From: Halorarum salinum
Lineage (GTDB): Archaea > Halobacteriota > Halobacteria > Halobacteriales > Haloferacaceae
DNA: 64,000 nucleotides
Direction of reading: 5' to 3'
Assembly (NCBI RefSeq): GCF_013402875.1
Contig: NZ_CP058579.1
Location: 992,001 to 1,056,000 of the forward strand
The notes beneath the pieces are model-generated. The model was not told the origin of the DNA. It ran no database searches and worked only from the letters and a program-made list of their open reading frames with translations. Positions 17,793 through 26,079 of the stretch are shown here, piece by piece; the first letter of the stretch is position 1, and every line of letters starts with the position of its first letter. A program made the translations under genes and the position numbers.

Positions 17793-18986
17793 TCAACCGT
17801 CAATAGCAGCCAATTCTTTATGAATGTCGACAATCTCGTCTGCGTACGCCTCCCATGTCCACCCCTCCGAAACCAGACGGTTGAGTCCGTCCATTCCCAT
17901 CTCCCGCAAAGTCGATCGGTCCCGGACGAGCTGATGGAGTGTGTTAACGAGCTCGACCTGATCACCAGGCTCAATCAACACTCCTGTCTCGCCGTCCTGA
18001 ACTTGTTCGGTTACGCCCCCAATTCGTGTCGACAACACTGCTGTTTCGGCGGCCATTGCTTCATAAATTACGGTCGGACGCCCCTCTGCATAGCTCGGAA
18101 GCATGAGAAGGTCAGCCATCGCATACCAGTCTCGGAGCGTTGCCGTCTCAACCCCTGTTTTGATTCGAATCGATGTGGGGGTATCCGTGTCGCCAGCGGC
18201 TGCCTCAAGGCGATCCTGTAACTCACCGCCATGGCCGACGAACACATATTCGACAGATTCATCCGGAAACTGTGCGAGCGAATCGATAATATCGGAAACA
18301 CCCTTACGTTCAATGAACTGCCCGCAGAATAGGACGAGTATAGCGTCATCCGGGACTGTGTAGGACTTGCGGAGAGTATCTCGATTTTCGGTAGGATAAT
18401 TCTTAGGCGTAGCGCCGATCGGAACGGTCGAAACTGCCCCATCTGGTGCAATTTCGGTCGCCACCGATTCAAGTGCTTTCGAGACGCAGAACACATGAGA
18501 CGCTGCGTTTAACGTCTGTTGGACCTGTCTAGCCACTCCCGGTGGCAAGGAAGTGAAGTTATTGAGGAAATGACCATGGCAAGTGACGGTCAATGGAACC
18601 CCTTCCTCTCTTGCGACTGGGACTAGGCCATAGCCGTCAGGATAAACATGACAACCATGGACGATGTCTCCCGAGAGGTTCACATCCGCGTGCTTTGTGG
18701 CAAACTGAAATAATTTCCCGGTCAAAGCATGAAGCAGTGACTTGGGAACGAGATAGGGAAAACGCGGTCGCAATACTTCGTATCTGTCGAAGATTTCGTA
18801 CTTTGGTATGGTCTGATAGTACGAGTACGGTCCGACCGGTGGGGCGTATGGGATTGGGCTAGAAACCAACACAGAACAGTCTGGGTGGTCAGCTAGAGAC
18901 TCAAGAGATCGTTTGTTGTAGAGGCCTCGATACGGTTCTTGGCAGTTCGGGTGGTAGAAGGCCGACGCTATCAATTCGTACGTCAT
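17793..18986 (-). CDS. Glycosyltransferase family 4 (GT-B fold)
   Basis: 397 residues. The N-terminal Rossmann half includes HGCHVYPDGYGLVPVAREEG and TVTCHGHF; the C-terminal half has the nucleotide-sugar site: VLFCGQFIERKGVSDIIDS, FVGHGGE, MADLLMLPSYAEGRPTVIYE and the E-x7-E motif with TRIGGVTEQV. These are retaining GT4 features. It is the last gene of the minus-strand half of the polysaccharide locus, separated by 64 nt from the small RHH-like gene. The acceptor and donor cannot be read from sequence. Confidence 0.9.
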   Translation of the reverse strand: MTYELIASAFYHPNCQEPYRGLYNKRSLESLADHPDCSVLVSSPIPYAPPVGPYSYYQTIPKYEIFDRYEVLRPRFPYLVPKSLLHALTGKLFQFATKHADVNLSGDIVHGCHVYPDGYGLVPVAREEGVPLTVTCHGHFLNNFTSLPPGVARQVQQTLNAASHVFCVSKALESVATEIAPDGAVSTVPIGATPKNYPTENRDTLRKSYTVPDDAILVLFCGQFIERKGVSDIIDSLAQFPDESVEYVFVGHGGELQDRLEAAAGDTDTPTSIRIKTGVETATLRDWYAMADLLMLPSYAEGRPTVIYEAMAAETAVLSTRIGGVTEQVQDGETGVLIEPGDQVELVNTLHQLVRDRSTLREMGMDGLNRLVSEGWTWEAYADEIVDIHKELAAIDG

Positions 18987-19050
18987 TGTCGGAATATACG
19001 GTGAAACACTGCGCTATGGTGGCGGATCGCCGGTTGTTGATCAACCAGAA

Positions 19051-19248
19051 TCACAGGTATCCCAACGACTCCAGTTGCTCGTGATCAACTGGTTGATCGA
19101 TATCCGGGCGCTTTTCTGAGTTGTCCTGCACGGTTTCGGTAACGACGAACGAGATGTACTCCTCTACGGTGTCGAATTCAGTACCGACAATCCGGTCTCG
19201 GCAAGATCTAGCTGTTTTCTCGGAAAGTGTAACTGTTATGTCTAGCAT
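19051..19248 (-). CDS. Small ribbon-helix-helix-like protein ending in LESLGYL
   Basis: 65 residues from ATG 19246-19248 (MLDITVTLSEKTARSC); the frame runs 25 codons further upstream but overlaps the preceding gene, so the internal start is preferred. The layout strand (DITVTLSE), helix (ARSCRDRIVGTEFD), helix (VEEYISFVVTETV) is that of a ribbon-helix-helix DNA-binding domain. The tail ends in LESLGYL. From general knowledge, RHH-like small proteins with this exact kind of end recur in surface-polysaccharide loci beside sulfatase-like genes. A DNA-binding regulator of the EPS operon is plausible but unproven. Confidence 0.65.
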   Translation of the reverse strand: MLDITVTLSEKTARSCRDRIVGTEFDTVEEYISFVVTETVQDNSEKRPDIDQPVDHEQLESLGYL

Positions 19249-19273
19249 GTCTTTTGTTGAGGTTTCGTAATCA

Positions 19274-20398
19274 TCAGTTGACCCCGCTGTCAAAATAAAC
19301 TTCGCGGATAAGACAGTCGGCAAGGAACTTCGCTGCCCAGTTTGGGTAGCGAAGTCGCATGTACCTACCCCAGACCGGTAGTGATCCTTTCATACCGCCT
19401 TTGACCTCGGGTGGCGCATTAAGCAACTGATGTCGCTTGAGGAATTCTATAGCGCTTGCTGCCCCCTTCCGGTATCTTTGGTCGTCGAACTGCTCGGCTA
19501 GACGTAGCCACACGAGTGCCATCTGCGCGTTTCCAGTGAGACAGAAAAAATCGTCGCCGGTCCATGACTCGTTATAGGCTCCTCGCAACGGTCCGGTTGT
19601 ACGCTGCAGGTTGAGCAATACATCTGCTGTTTCTCGGGCGGTGGCGACCAGTCTGTTGTCCTCCAGTAACAGTCCTCCTTCCAAGAGTCCCCGGACTGTG
19701 TAAGCGATGGTGTGGAGAAATGGCGTCTCTTTTGGTGAAAAACCTGTCAGCTTGAACCAGTTCGTGTCGGTCTGCATTGAGACAACCCACTGCAGGTGAC
19801 GCGCCGCGTGTTCACGGAACATCTCGTTTCCCACAGCGTCCGCAGCCTCAAGCAACGCCCATGCAACCCGTGAGCAGTAACTATGAACCTCTCCACGGTA
19901 GTCAAATTGGTCCCAATAGCCGTCTTCATGTTGGACATCAACAAGCCAGCGGCCGGCCCGTTCAATCGCCTCGTGGAACTTTTGATCCCTAGTCTCTCGA
20001 TACGCGCGAACAAGGCCGAATAGAACCTGACCGGTATTGAATACGCTTGGATCCACATTCGGACCGGGATCTACTCCTCTCGGAAATGCTCCATTGTTGA
20101 ACTGCACCTTAAGAAGCCACGAAACCATCCTTTCAGCCCTATGTTGTGCCTCTCTTGAATCTGCGTACTCTGCATAATCGTATAGTGTAGGCACGATGTA
20201 TCCCGACGTCTCGGGATACGGTCCAGACCATCCCGTGAGCAAACTGTAGTACGCCGCGGACCCCCCACACCCCGTCACGTCCTGACTTCGGTACAGCCAG
20301 TTGATCGTCGCCGAGAGGTGTTCCTTGTCCGATCGGGGCGTTGTCCGTTCTCCCCGGAGGTCTCCGTAAATCGCGCGTGCGAGTGTAACCGGCTTCAT
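19274..20398 (-). CDS. Alpha/alpha-toroid protein, possible glycan-modifying enzyme
   Basis: 374 residues built of repeated helical hairpins with small Gly/Trp-rich turns such as QFNNGAFPRG, QHEDGYWDQF and NLQRTTGPLRGAYNESW. This resembles the QxxxGxW-type repeats of alpha/alpha-barrel enzymes (GH88/GH105, epimerase and terpene-cyclase-like folds). No catalytic pair can be assigned with certainty. The ATG overlaps the stop of the heparinase-like gene (ATGA at 20395-20398), so the two proteins are made together. I infer that it acts on the same glycan, for example as a glycuronyl hydrolase or epimerase. A role in isoprenoid chemistry is an unlikely alternative here. Confidence 0.65.
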   Translation of the reverse strand: MKPVTLARAIYGDLRGERTTPRSDKEHLSATINWLYRSQDVTGCGGSAAYYSLLTGWSGPYPETSGYIVPTLYDYAEYADSREAQHRAERMVSWLLKVQFNNGAFPRGVDPGPNVDPSVFNTGQVLFGLVRAYRETRDQKFHEAIERAGRWLVDVQHEDGYWDQFDYRGEVHSYCSRVAWALLEAADAVGNEMFREHAARHLQWVVSMQTDTNWFKLTGFSPKETPFLHTIAYTVRGLLEGGLLLEDNRLVATARETADVLLNLQRTTGPLRGAYNESWTGDDFFCLTGNAQMALVWLRLAEQFDDQRYRKGAASAIEFLKRHQLLNAPPEVKGGMKGSLPVWGRYMRLRYPNWAAKFLADCLIREVYFDSGVN

Positions 20399-22224
20399 GT
20401 CTCTATCCGTGGAAGTACCGTCGTCTGACCATCGACGTGAACCGTAGTTGGCAATGAGTCCTCACGCTCCAATTCGATATCAACGTCCTTATCGACGGCG
20501 AAATACCCGAATGCCCGATTCTCTGTCCGGAATTCGACGACAGCACGTTCGATCGTTTCGCCAAATTTCGGGAAATACGGTCCGGTTTCGATTCCGACCT
20601 CTTCGATGCGAACCGGTCTTACGTGTAGTTCGGGCCCATTCCGACGAGTGAAGGCAACACTCGATCCCTCCTCCTGAACGGAAACTTCCGGGTGAGCGTG
20701 CAGCCTACTGATGTAAGGTGATGATTCCGCCTCAACGTTGTCCCACACGAACAGCCAGTCATCGCCACGGTACACCGTCCGACGGTGTTGGTACGGATCG
20801 CTTTCACCGGCCTCGTATCGCGTTGCGACGGCGAGGATTCCGTTCTTCGTGGACGCCGTAGTCCTAGTGGTGATCGTCCCACCCATTCGAAACCGCCCTC
20901 CGTAGGTCTTCGGTTCGATTTTGCTTACCTGAACGGTATTGTGTGACTCGACACTCCGTGAAGCAGTACGCTTCACCCCGGACTGATAATCGAAGACGCC
21001 GGTATCGGTAATCATGCGGGTTCCTTCCGTCCAGATCAAGACTGTACTGGGATCGTTGTGCGTGTGCGCCATCTGATGGTCCGGCCCCGAATCCCCCGCA
21101 TCGAGTAACAGGCTCGTCCCATCCGCCTCGAACCAGTAGAGGGCTGACTCCCCCGGACGATCTCGGGGCTGGACGTCGACTCCGAGCGACGAAGCGTACT
21201 CCAGTATCGTTTCGAGACGATGTGCCTGTTCAAAGACTGCGTCGTTCAACAGCGGGATCCGACCGTCGGGAGGACGGAGATACTCCGCAAAACTGCAGGC
21301 AGCAGCAACCGTTTGGTTCAACCATTCCGATGGATTCGTCCTCTGTTCTGAATGTATCGAAAGGGCCGTGAGCATCCGCTCCGTCACTTCGAGGTGATAC
21401 ATCGGGCTTCTCTCGAAGTGATATCCATCGTCGAAGAACTGCGTCTCTGCGGTCGACTTCAGGACGTTCATGCCCCTGTAAACGAAACGATCTCCGACCT
21501 CAGGGAATACGCTTCCCCCCACGACAAGCGCGGCCCCGTTATCGATCAGGTGGTTACCACCCACGTCCCATTCGACGTTGTTTTCGAGAAAGAGAAGGTT
21601 CTTGTAGAGGAATCGCTCTTCAGCCTCGGTGAGTCCGCCTTTCCACGCTCCATATCGGGAGAGGGCAGTAATTCGAAGGGAAACGGAGTATGGGGCCCAA
21701 AATCCGCGGAGATACCCGACGCGAGAGCCGATACGCTCCGTTTCGACGCAAGACTCTAGCCAGGAGTCAACTCGCGCAGCGAACTCGCCACATTCTTCTG
21801 GAGTCTCATATCCAAGGATTCCCCAGAGGAATGGCTCGAAGGCAGCCAATTTGATGAACCAGAGCCGGGGGAGTCCCGTGAGCTGCTCGTCGTCCGGGGT
21901 GGCCTCGGCAGGGGACGAGACGCGTCTCGTCCTATTTAAAAATGCAACGGCGCCGCGTGCGAACTCCGAACTCAGGTTTCGGTATCGCCGTCGTTCCGCC
22001 TCTGAAAGAGAGGATCGCAGTCTCCGGTTGTCGATCGAGTGGGCCTCGAAATCGGTCGTCAATGAGTCCGGAATGCGGCGACGATAACGCTCGTCCACAT
22101 CTACGGGAAGACGTGGGATCACGCGATTTCGCGCTTTCCTAGAAGCAATGCCTAGAAGCTGTCTCGGCCTCTTTTTGGCAGCTGTCCTCGCGAGGAGGCT
22201 GTAGCGCTCTGTTCGGTACCCCAT
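20395..22224 (-). CDS. Heparinase II/III family protein (polysaccharide lyase-like)
   Basis: 609 residues from ATG 22222-22224, which is placed directly after the sulfatase-like gene. Residues about 100-350 form an alpha/alpha toroid with GGNHLIDNGAALVVGG and DDGYHFERSPMYH, the Asn/His/Tyr environment that lyases of this fold use. Residues about 370-600 are the beta-sandwich of heparinase II/III proteins, with HTHNDPSTVLIWTEG, TGVFDYQSG and ESHNTVQV. These enzymes cleave or remodel uronic-acid-containing polysaccharides by beta-elimination. WecBC in the same operon would supply a uronic acid sugar (ManNAcA), so the substrate may be the cell's own polymer. There is no signal peptide, so it may be cytosolic or exported by another route. 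Confidence 0.87.
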   Translation of the reverse strand: MGYRTERYSLLARTAAKKRPRQLLGIASRKARNRVIPRLPVDVDERYRRRIPDSLTTDFEAHSIDNRRLRSSLSEAERRRYRNLSSEFARGAVAFLNRTRRVSSPAEATPDDEQLTGLPRLWFIKLAAFEPFLWGILGYETPEECGEFAARVDSWLESCVETERIGSRVGYLRGFWAPYSVSLRITALSRYGAWKGGLTEAEERFLYKNLLFLENNVEWDVGGNHLIDNGAALVVGGSVFPEVGDRFVYRGMNVLKSTAETQFFDDGYHFERSPMYHLEVTERMLTALSIHSEQRTNPSEWLNQTVAAACSFAEYLRPPDGRIPLLNDAVFEQAHRLETILEYASSLGVDVQPRDRPGESALYWFEADGTSLLLDAGDSGPDHQMAHTHNDPSTVLIWTEGTRMITDTGVFDYQSGVKRTASRSVESHNTVQVSKIEPKTYGGRFRMGGTITTRTTASTKNGILAVATRYEAGESDPYQHRRTVYRGDDWLFVWDNVEAESSPYISRLHAHPEVSVQEEGSSVAFTRRNGPELHVRPVRIEEVGIETGPYFPKFGETIERAVVEFRTENRAFGYFAVDKDVDIELEREDSLPTTVHVDGQTTVLPRIET

Positions 22225-22225
22225 G

Positions 22226-23641
22226 TTAGATCTTTCCTGCCTCTCTGAGTTCCGCAATTCGTCTTCTGACCCGTTGTTTTTCGGCTACGGTTCGATTCCG
22301 TCGCTGTATGAATTCCCGGTGGCTGTCAAGTTCGGATTCGAGGGTTGATTGTCTCTCGTACTCTCCGTGAACTGGCTCGTGCTCCCCGGGATCGTCTTCG
22401 AGATGGTACAGTTCAAGTGAACCAGTATGCTGGTTACGGATCAACTTCCAGGGGGGTTCAGTTCGAGCCTGAAAAACATCGTTGTCCACGTTCTCTCCGA
22501 GAGCAGGATCGTAATCGTACACGACCTCCGTCGAAACCCCCAGTCGCTGCTCTTCTAACAGGTCGATCCCCTCAAAGCTCTCCGGAGACCCCTTGATTCC
22601 AGTCACCGTGTCGATGATTGTCTGCGGGACATCGACGAGCGCCGCAACATTTCGAGTTTCGTGATCGACTCCTGGACCATGGAACAACAGGGGGACACGA
22701 ATGATCTCCTGATACAGTGTATCTGGCCCGTGGCTGAATCCCCCGTGATCGTAAAGTTCTGTCCCGTGGTCACCCACGATGGCGATTAGTGTGTCCTCAA
22801 ATTCGTTTTGCTCTCTCAGCGCCGAGACGAGCCGACCGATGGCGGCGTCGGTTCGACGAATCTCTGCATCGTACAGCTGTTCGATTTGAGCGATCGTCTC
22901 ACTGTCTACGGAAGCGTTCTCCTTCTTGTACTCGTGAGCGACCGTGTGCCAGATTTGACCGATCTCCAGTCGAGAGAGCTTTTCATCGGAATCGTCCGGG
23001 AGAAACTCTGCTGGAGGAATCCACGGGTAGTGTGGATCCATGTAATGTACCCAGAGGAAGAACGGACCGTCACCGGACCTCGTTTCCAGCCAATCGCTTG
23101 CGGCATCGGTGAGTGGCTCAGCCGGCATGAGTGGCTGTGAACCAAGGACGGCGTTCGTTATCCGGCCGAGTCGACCGAGCCGATCGGTGAGCGTATCACT
23201 GAACGAAACGGCTCGCTTGGCGAATCGCTTGAGTTCCCGGGTGATTTGGCCGGTGTTGATTCGCGAATCGTCTTCCGACAAGAAATCCCGATACATGTCG
23301 AATCCCCGGTCGTACCCGTAAGCTTTCGTCAACCACGGGTTCTTCGCGTTGAATCCCGCCGTCGAGTAACCTTCCCCTCGAAAGACCTCTGGGATAGATG
23401 TCACGGTATCTGGGAGGCCAATACCTTCCTCGTGACTGAGTGAGTTAATCCCACCGAGAAGCGACTTGAAGGAGTAATATGTCGGAATTCCGGTTGCTAT
23501 AGCGTATTCAAAAGTGGTCCCCTCGCCGGCCAATCCGTCCATGACCGGAGTCGTGTCACACTGCTCTCCTACAAATCCCACCCGATCGGCCCGTATCGAA
23601 TCTATCGTGATGTAGAGAACGTTCGGCGTGGAATTGGACAT
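22226..23641 (-). CDS. Sulfatase-fold (alkaline phosphatase superfamily) hydrolase or transferase lacking the Cys/Ser-x-Pro-x-Arg motif
   Basis: 471 residues from ATG 23639-23641 (MSNSTPNVLYITIDSIRADR). Metal ligands of the alkaline phosphatase superfamily are visible: Asp14 in YITID, DHGTELYDHGGFSHG near residue 285, and the GKI end with arginine-rich helices. The nucleophile region reads ATGIPTYYSFKSLLGG. True sulfatases carry C-x-P-S-R there (Cys becomes formylglycine), and this protein has none. I therefore expect a phospho- or alternative-group hydrolase/transferase of the same fold. It lies between wecC and the heparinase-like gene with 1-nt spacing on its 3' side, so it belongs to the EPS operon. 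Confidence 0.82.
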   Translation of the reverse strand: MSNSTPNVLYITIDSIRADRVGFVGEQCDTTPVMDGLAGEGTTFEYAIATGIPTYYSFKSLLGGINSLSHEEGIGLPDTVTSIPEVFRGEGYSTAGFNAKNPWLTKAYGYDRGFDMYRDFLSEDDSRINTGQITRELKRFAKRAVSFSDTLTDRLGRLGRITNAVLGSQPLMPAEPLTDAASDWLETRSGDGPFFLWVHYMDPHYPWIPPAEFLPDDSDEKLSRLEIGQIWHTVAHEYKKENASVDSETIAQIEQLYDAEIRRTDAAIGRLVSALREQNEFEDTLIAIVGDHGTELYDHGGFSHGPDTLYQEIIRVPLLFHGPGVDHETRNVAALVDVPQTIIDTVTGIKGSPESFEGIDLLEEQRLGVSTEVVYDYDPALGENVDNDVFQARTEPPWKLIRNQHTGSLELYHLEDDPGEHEPVHGEYERQSTLESELDSHREFIQRRNRTVAEKQRVRRRIAELREAGKI

Positions 23642-23671
23642 TGAAATGAGCGTATTCGGCAACTGTTGGCT

Positions 23672-24934
23672 TTACACCTTATATACGTCGAATCCGGCCG
23701 CCTCCCAGCGCTCTTCATCCAGCATCGCCCTCGCGTCGACGATCACGCGTCCGTCCATCCAGTTTGCAAACGCCCCGGGGTCCAGCGCCCCGTACTCCGG
23801 GTGGTCGGTCACAATCACGGCTGCGTCGCTCCCCTCCAGACTCTCCGAGAGCGACAGCACCTCCCGGTTGATTGAGCCCGCTTTCACGTAGGGGTCGCTG
23901 AAGCGGACTCCTCCGACGGACGATTCCTCCAGGCGGTTCGCCAGCATGAACGACGGACTCTCACGGGTGTCCGCCACACCGCCTTTATACGCCATTCCTA
24001 GCACCGTCACCGTCGACCCGGCCACGCCGTCCAGTGCCGCTTCCAGCAACTCCGCCACGAACCCGGCCATCCCGTCGTTCACCGCTCGGGCGGTCTCGAT
24101 CAACATCGGGATGTCGTTGTCGTACGTCAAGAACAGCGGATCGATCGGGATACAGTGCCCGCCGACGCCGGGACCCGGATGGAGGATATCCACGCGCGGG
24201 TGCTCGTTCGCGAACCCGATGGCCTTACGGGAGTCGATCCCGAACTCGTGGGCCAGCTTCGCCACCTCGTTCGCGAACGCGATGTTGACGTCTCGGTAGG
24301 CGTTCTGAATGAGCTTCACGCACTCTGCCGTGGTAGCGTCGGTTATTCGGACATCTCCCGAGACGAACGCGTCGTACAGCGCGACGATCCGATCCGGGGA
24401 CCGACCATTGACGGTGCCGACCAGCCGATCGTTCTCCCGTAACTCCGTCAGCGTATTCCCGGGTAACACCGTTTCCGGACTGTACCCCAGTAGGATGTCC
24501 TCCGTCACCGACAGCTCCTTGCGCTCGATGATCTTGCGGAGCCGACCCGCCGTCGTCCCGGGCGGCACGGTCGACGAGAGGATCACTGCGTCCCCCGGCC
24601 GCAACAGCTCCGCGACCGTCTCCCCGGCGGCCTCGACGGACGAAAGGTCCGTCCGGTCGAGGTCCCTATCGTAGGGAGTCGGCACGCAAATCACGTGAAA
24701 GTCCGCCGGCTCGGGCTCGCTTGCGATCGACAGGCCATCTGAAATCGCCCGGTCCACGAAGCGCTCGAGGTCCGGCTCCTCAAACGTGAAATCCCCGTTC
24801 TCGAGGTTCCGCCGGTGGTCGGGATCGACATCGAATCCGGCCACCTCGTGGCCGGAGTTTGCTAGGATTGCCGCTGTCGGCAACCCGACGTACCCGAGAC
24901 CGTGAACGCAGATGCTCGGAATTGCTTCGGTCAT
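23672..24934 (-). CDS. wecC: UDP-N-acetyl-D-mannosamine dehydrogenase
   Basis: 420 residues. The Rossmann start VHGLGYVGLPTAAILA binds NAD. The central domain carries AECVKLIQNAYRDVNIAFANE, and the catalytic cysteine is Cys261 in GPGVGGHCIPIDP; the C-terminal UDP-binding domain has VLGMAYKGGVADTRESP. This class oxidises UDP-ManNAc twice to UDP-ManNAcA. The neighbour WecB-like epimerase makes UDP-ManNAc, and the ATG overlaps its stop by 4 nt, so the pair forms a two-step pathway. Relatives that oxidise other UDP-sugars exist; the wecB coupling makes ManNAc the best guess. Confidence 0.93.
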   Translation of the reverse strand: MTEAIPSICVHGLGYVGLPTAAILANSGHEVAGFDVDPDHRRNLENGDFTFEEPDLERFVDRAISDGLSIASEPEPADFHVICVPTPYDRDLDRTDLSSVEAAGETVAELLRPGDAVILSSTVPPGTTAGRLRKIIERKELSVTEDILLGYSPETVLPGNTLTELRENDRLVGTVNGRSPDRIVALYDAFVSGDVRITDATTAECVKLIQNAYRDVNIAFANEVAKLAHEFGIDSRKAIGFANEHPRVDILHPGPGVGGHCIPIDPLFLTYDNDIPMLIETARAVNDGMAGFVAELLEAALDGVAGSTVTVLGMAYKGGVADTRESPSFMLANRLEESSVGGVRFSDPYVKAGSINREVLSLSESLEGSDAAVIVTDHPEYGALDPGAFANWMDGRVIVDARAMLDEERWEAAGFDVYKV

Positions 24935-26019
24935 GCTTGATCGTACTCGAGCGCGTCGAGGATTTGTTTGGCCGCCGTTCCATCCCCAAAGGGATTCTCC
25001 CAGTTGGGTCCCACCCCAAGTATTTCTCGAACACCTTCGACCACACTTTCAGACTCAACGCCGACGATCCGGTTCGCCCCGACTTCAACCGTCTCTGGCC
25101 GCTCGGTGTTATCCCGAAGCGTCACGCAGGGCGTCTGCAGGATACAGCTCTCCTCCTGGACGCCGCCGGAGTCAGTGAACACGATCGTCGCCTCGTCCTC
25201 CAGCACGAGGAAGTCGAGGAAGTCCTGCGGCTCCACGAGACGAATCTCCGCCGGCACGTCGATCCCGAACTCCGACACCCACTTATCGGCACGGGGGTGG
25301 ATTGGGTATACGACCAGAAGATCCTGCTCTCGTGCGGCCCTCGCCACCCCGTCGAGGAGCGTGACGAACCGCTCGCGGTCGTCGACGTTCTCGGCCCGGT
25401 GGGCCGTCAATAGCCCAAACTCACTCTCGAGACCCAGCTCCGCCAGCACGCTGCTCCGCTCGTGGGCGATCTCGACGTTCTGCGTGACGGCGTCGACGAT
25501 AGTGTTCCCGGTGACAGTGATCCGATCGTCGGCCAGTCCCTCCGAGAGCAACTGCTGGCGGGACGTCTCTGTCGGCGGGAACAGGTGGTCGGCGGCGTGG
25601 TCGGCCAGCCGGCGGTTGACCTCCTCAGGCATCTCCCGGTCGAAGCTCCGGAGGCCGGCCTCGACATGACCCACCTCAATACCTTTCATCTTCGTCGCCG
25701 CGATCGTCCCCGCCAGTACCGAGTTGGTGTCCCCTTGGACCAGCACCACGTCTGGACGCTCTTCTTCCAACACCGACTCGATCCCGACAATCATCTCTCC
25801 GGTCTGTTCGCCGTGGCTGCTTGATCCCACCGCCAGGTTGTACTCCGGCGGTGGCAACTCAAGTTGCTCGAAGAACACCGAATCGAGCTCGTCGGAGTAG
25901 TGCTGCCCGGTGTGAATGAGCGAGAACGGAACATCATATCGTTGACAGGATCGGATGACCGGGGAGAGCTTGATTATCTCCGGTCTCGTGCCAAGTACGA
26001 AGCTGAGAGTAGAAGACAT
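24931..26019 (-). CDS. wecB: UDP-N-acetylglucosamine 2-epimerase (non-hydrolysing)
   Basis: 362 residues, close to the family norm. Start SFVLGTRPEIIKLSPVI, then HTGQHYSDELDSVFF, VLVQGDTNSVLAGTIAA, VEAGLRSFDREMPEEVNR and, in the C-terminal half, FTDSGGVQEESCILQTPCV with RDNTERPETV. These are the UDP- and sugar-binding segments of the GT-B-like epimerases that interconvert UDP-GlcNAc and UDP-ManNAc. Translational coupling to wecC fits UDP-ManNAcA supply for the exopolysaccharide or the N-glycan. UDP-GlcNAc would come from the GlmS/GlmU-like pair at 39-42 kb. Confidence 0.95.
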   Translation of the reverse strand: MSSTLSFVLGTRPEIIKLSPVIRSCQRYDVPFSLIHTGQHYSDELDSVFFEQLELPPPEYNLAVGSSSHGEQTGEMIVGIESVLEEERPDVVLVQGDTNSVLAGTIAATKMKGIEVGHVEAGLRSFDREMPEEVNRRLADHAADHLFPPTETSRQQLLSEGLADDRITVTGNTIVDAVTQNVEIAHERSSVLAELGLESEFGLLTAHRAENVDDRERFVTLLDGVARAAREQDLLVVYPIHPRADKWVSEFGIDVPAEIRLVEPQDFLDFLVLEDEATIVFTDSGGVQEESCILQTPCVTLRDNTERPETVEVGANRIVGVESESVVEGVREILGVGPNWENPFGDGTAAKQILDALEYDQA

Positions 26020-26079
26020 CGTCTTGAGCTTTCGTCATATCTTCGGATTCAGCGGTCCAACTTAAAAAACTCGTATTCG

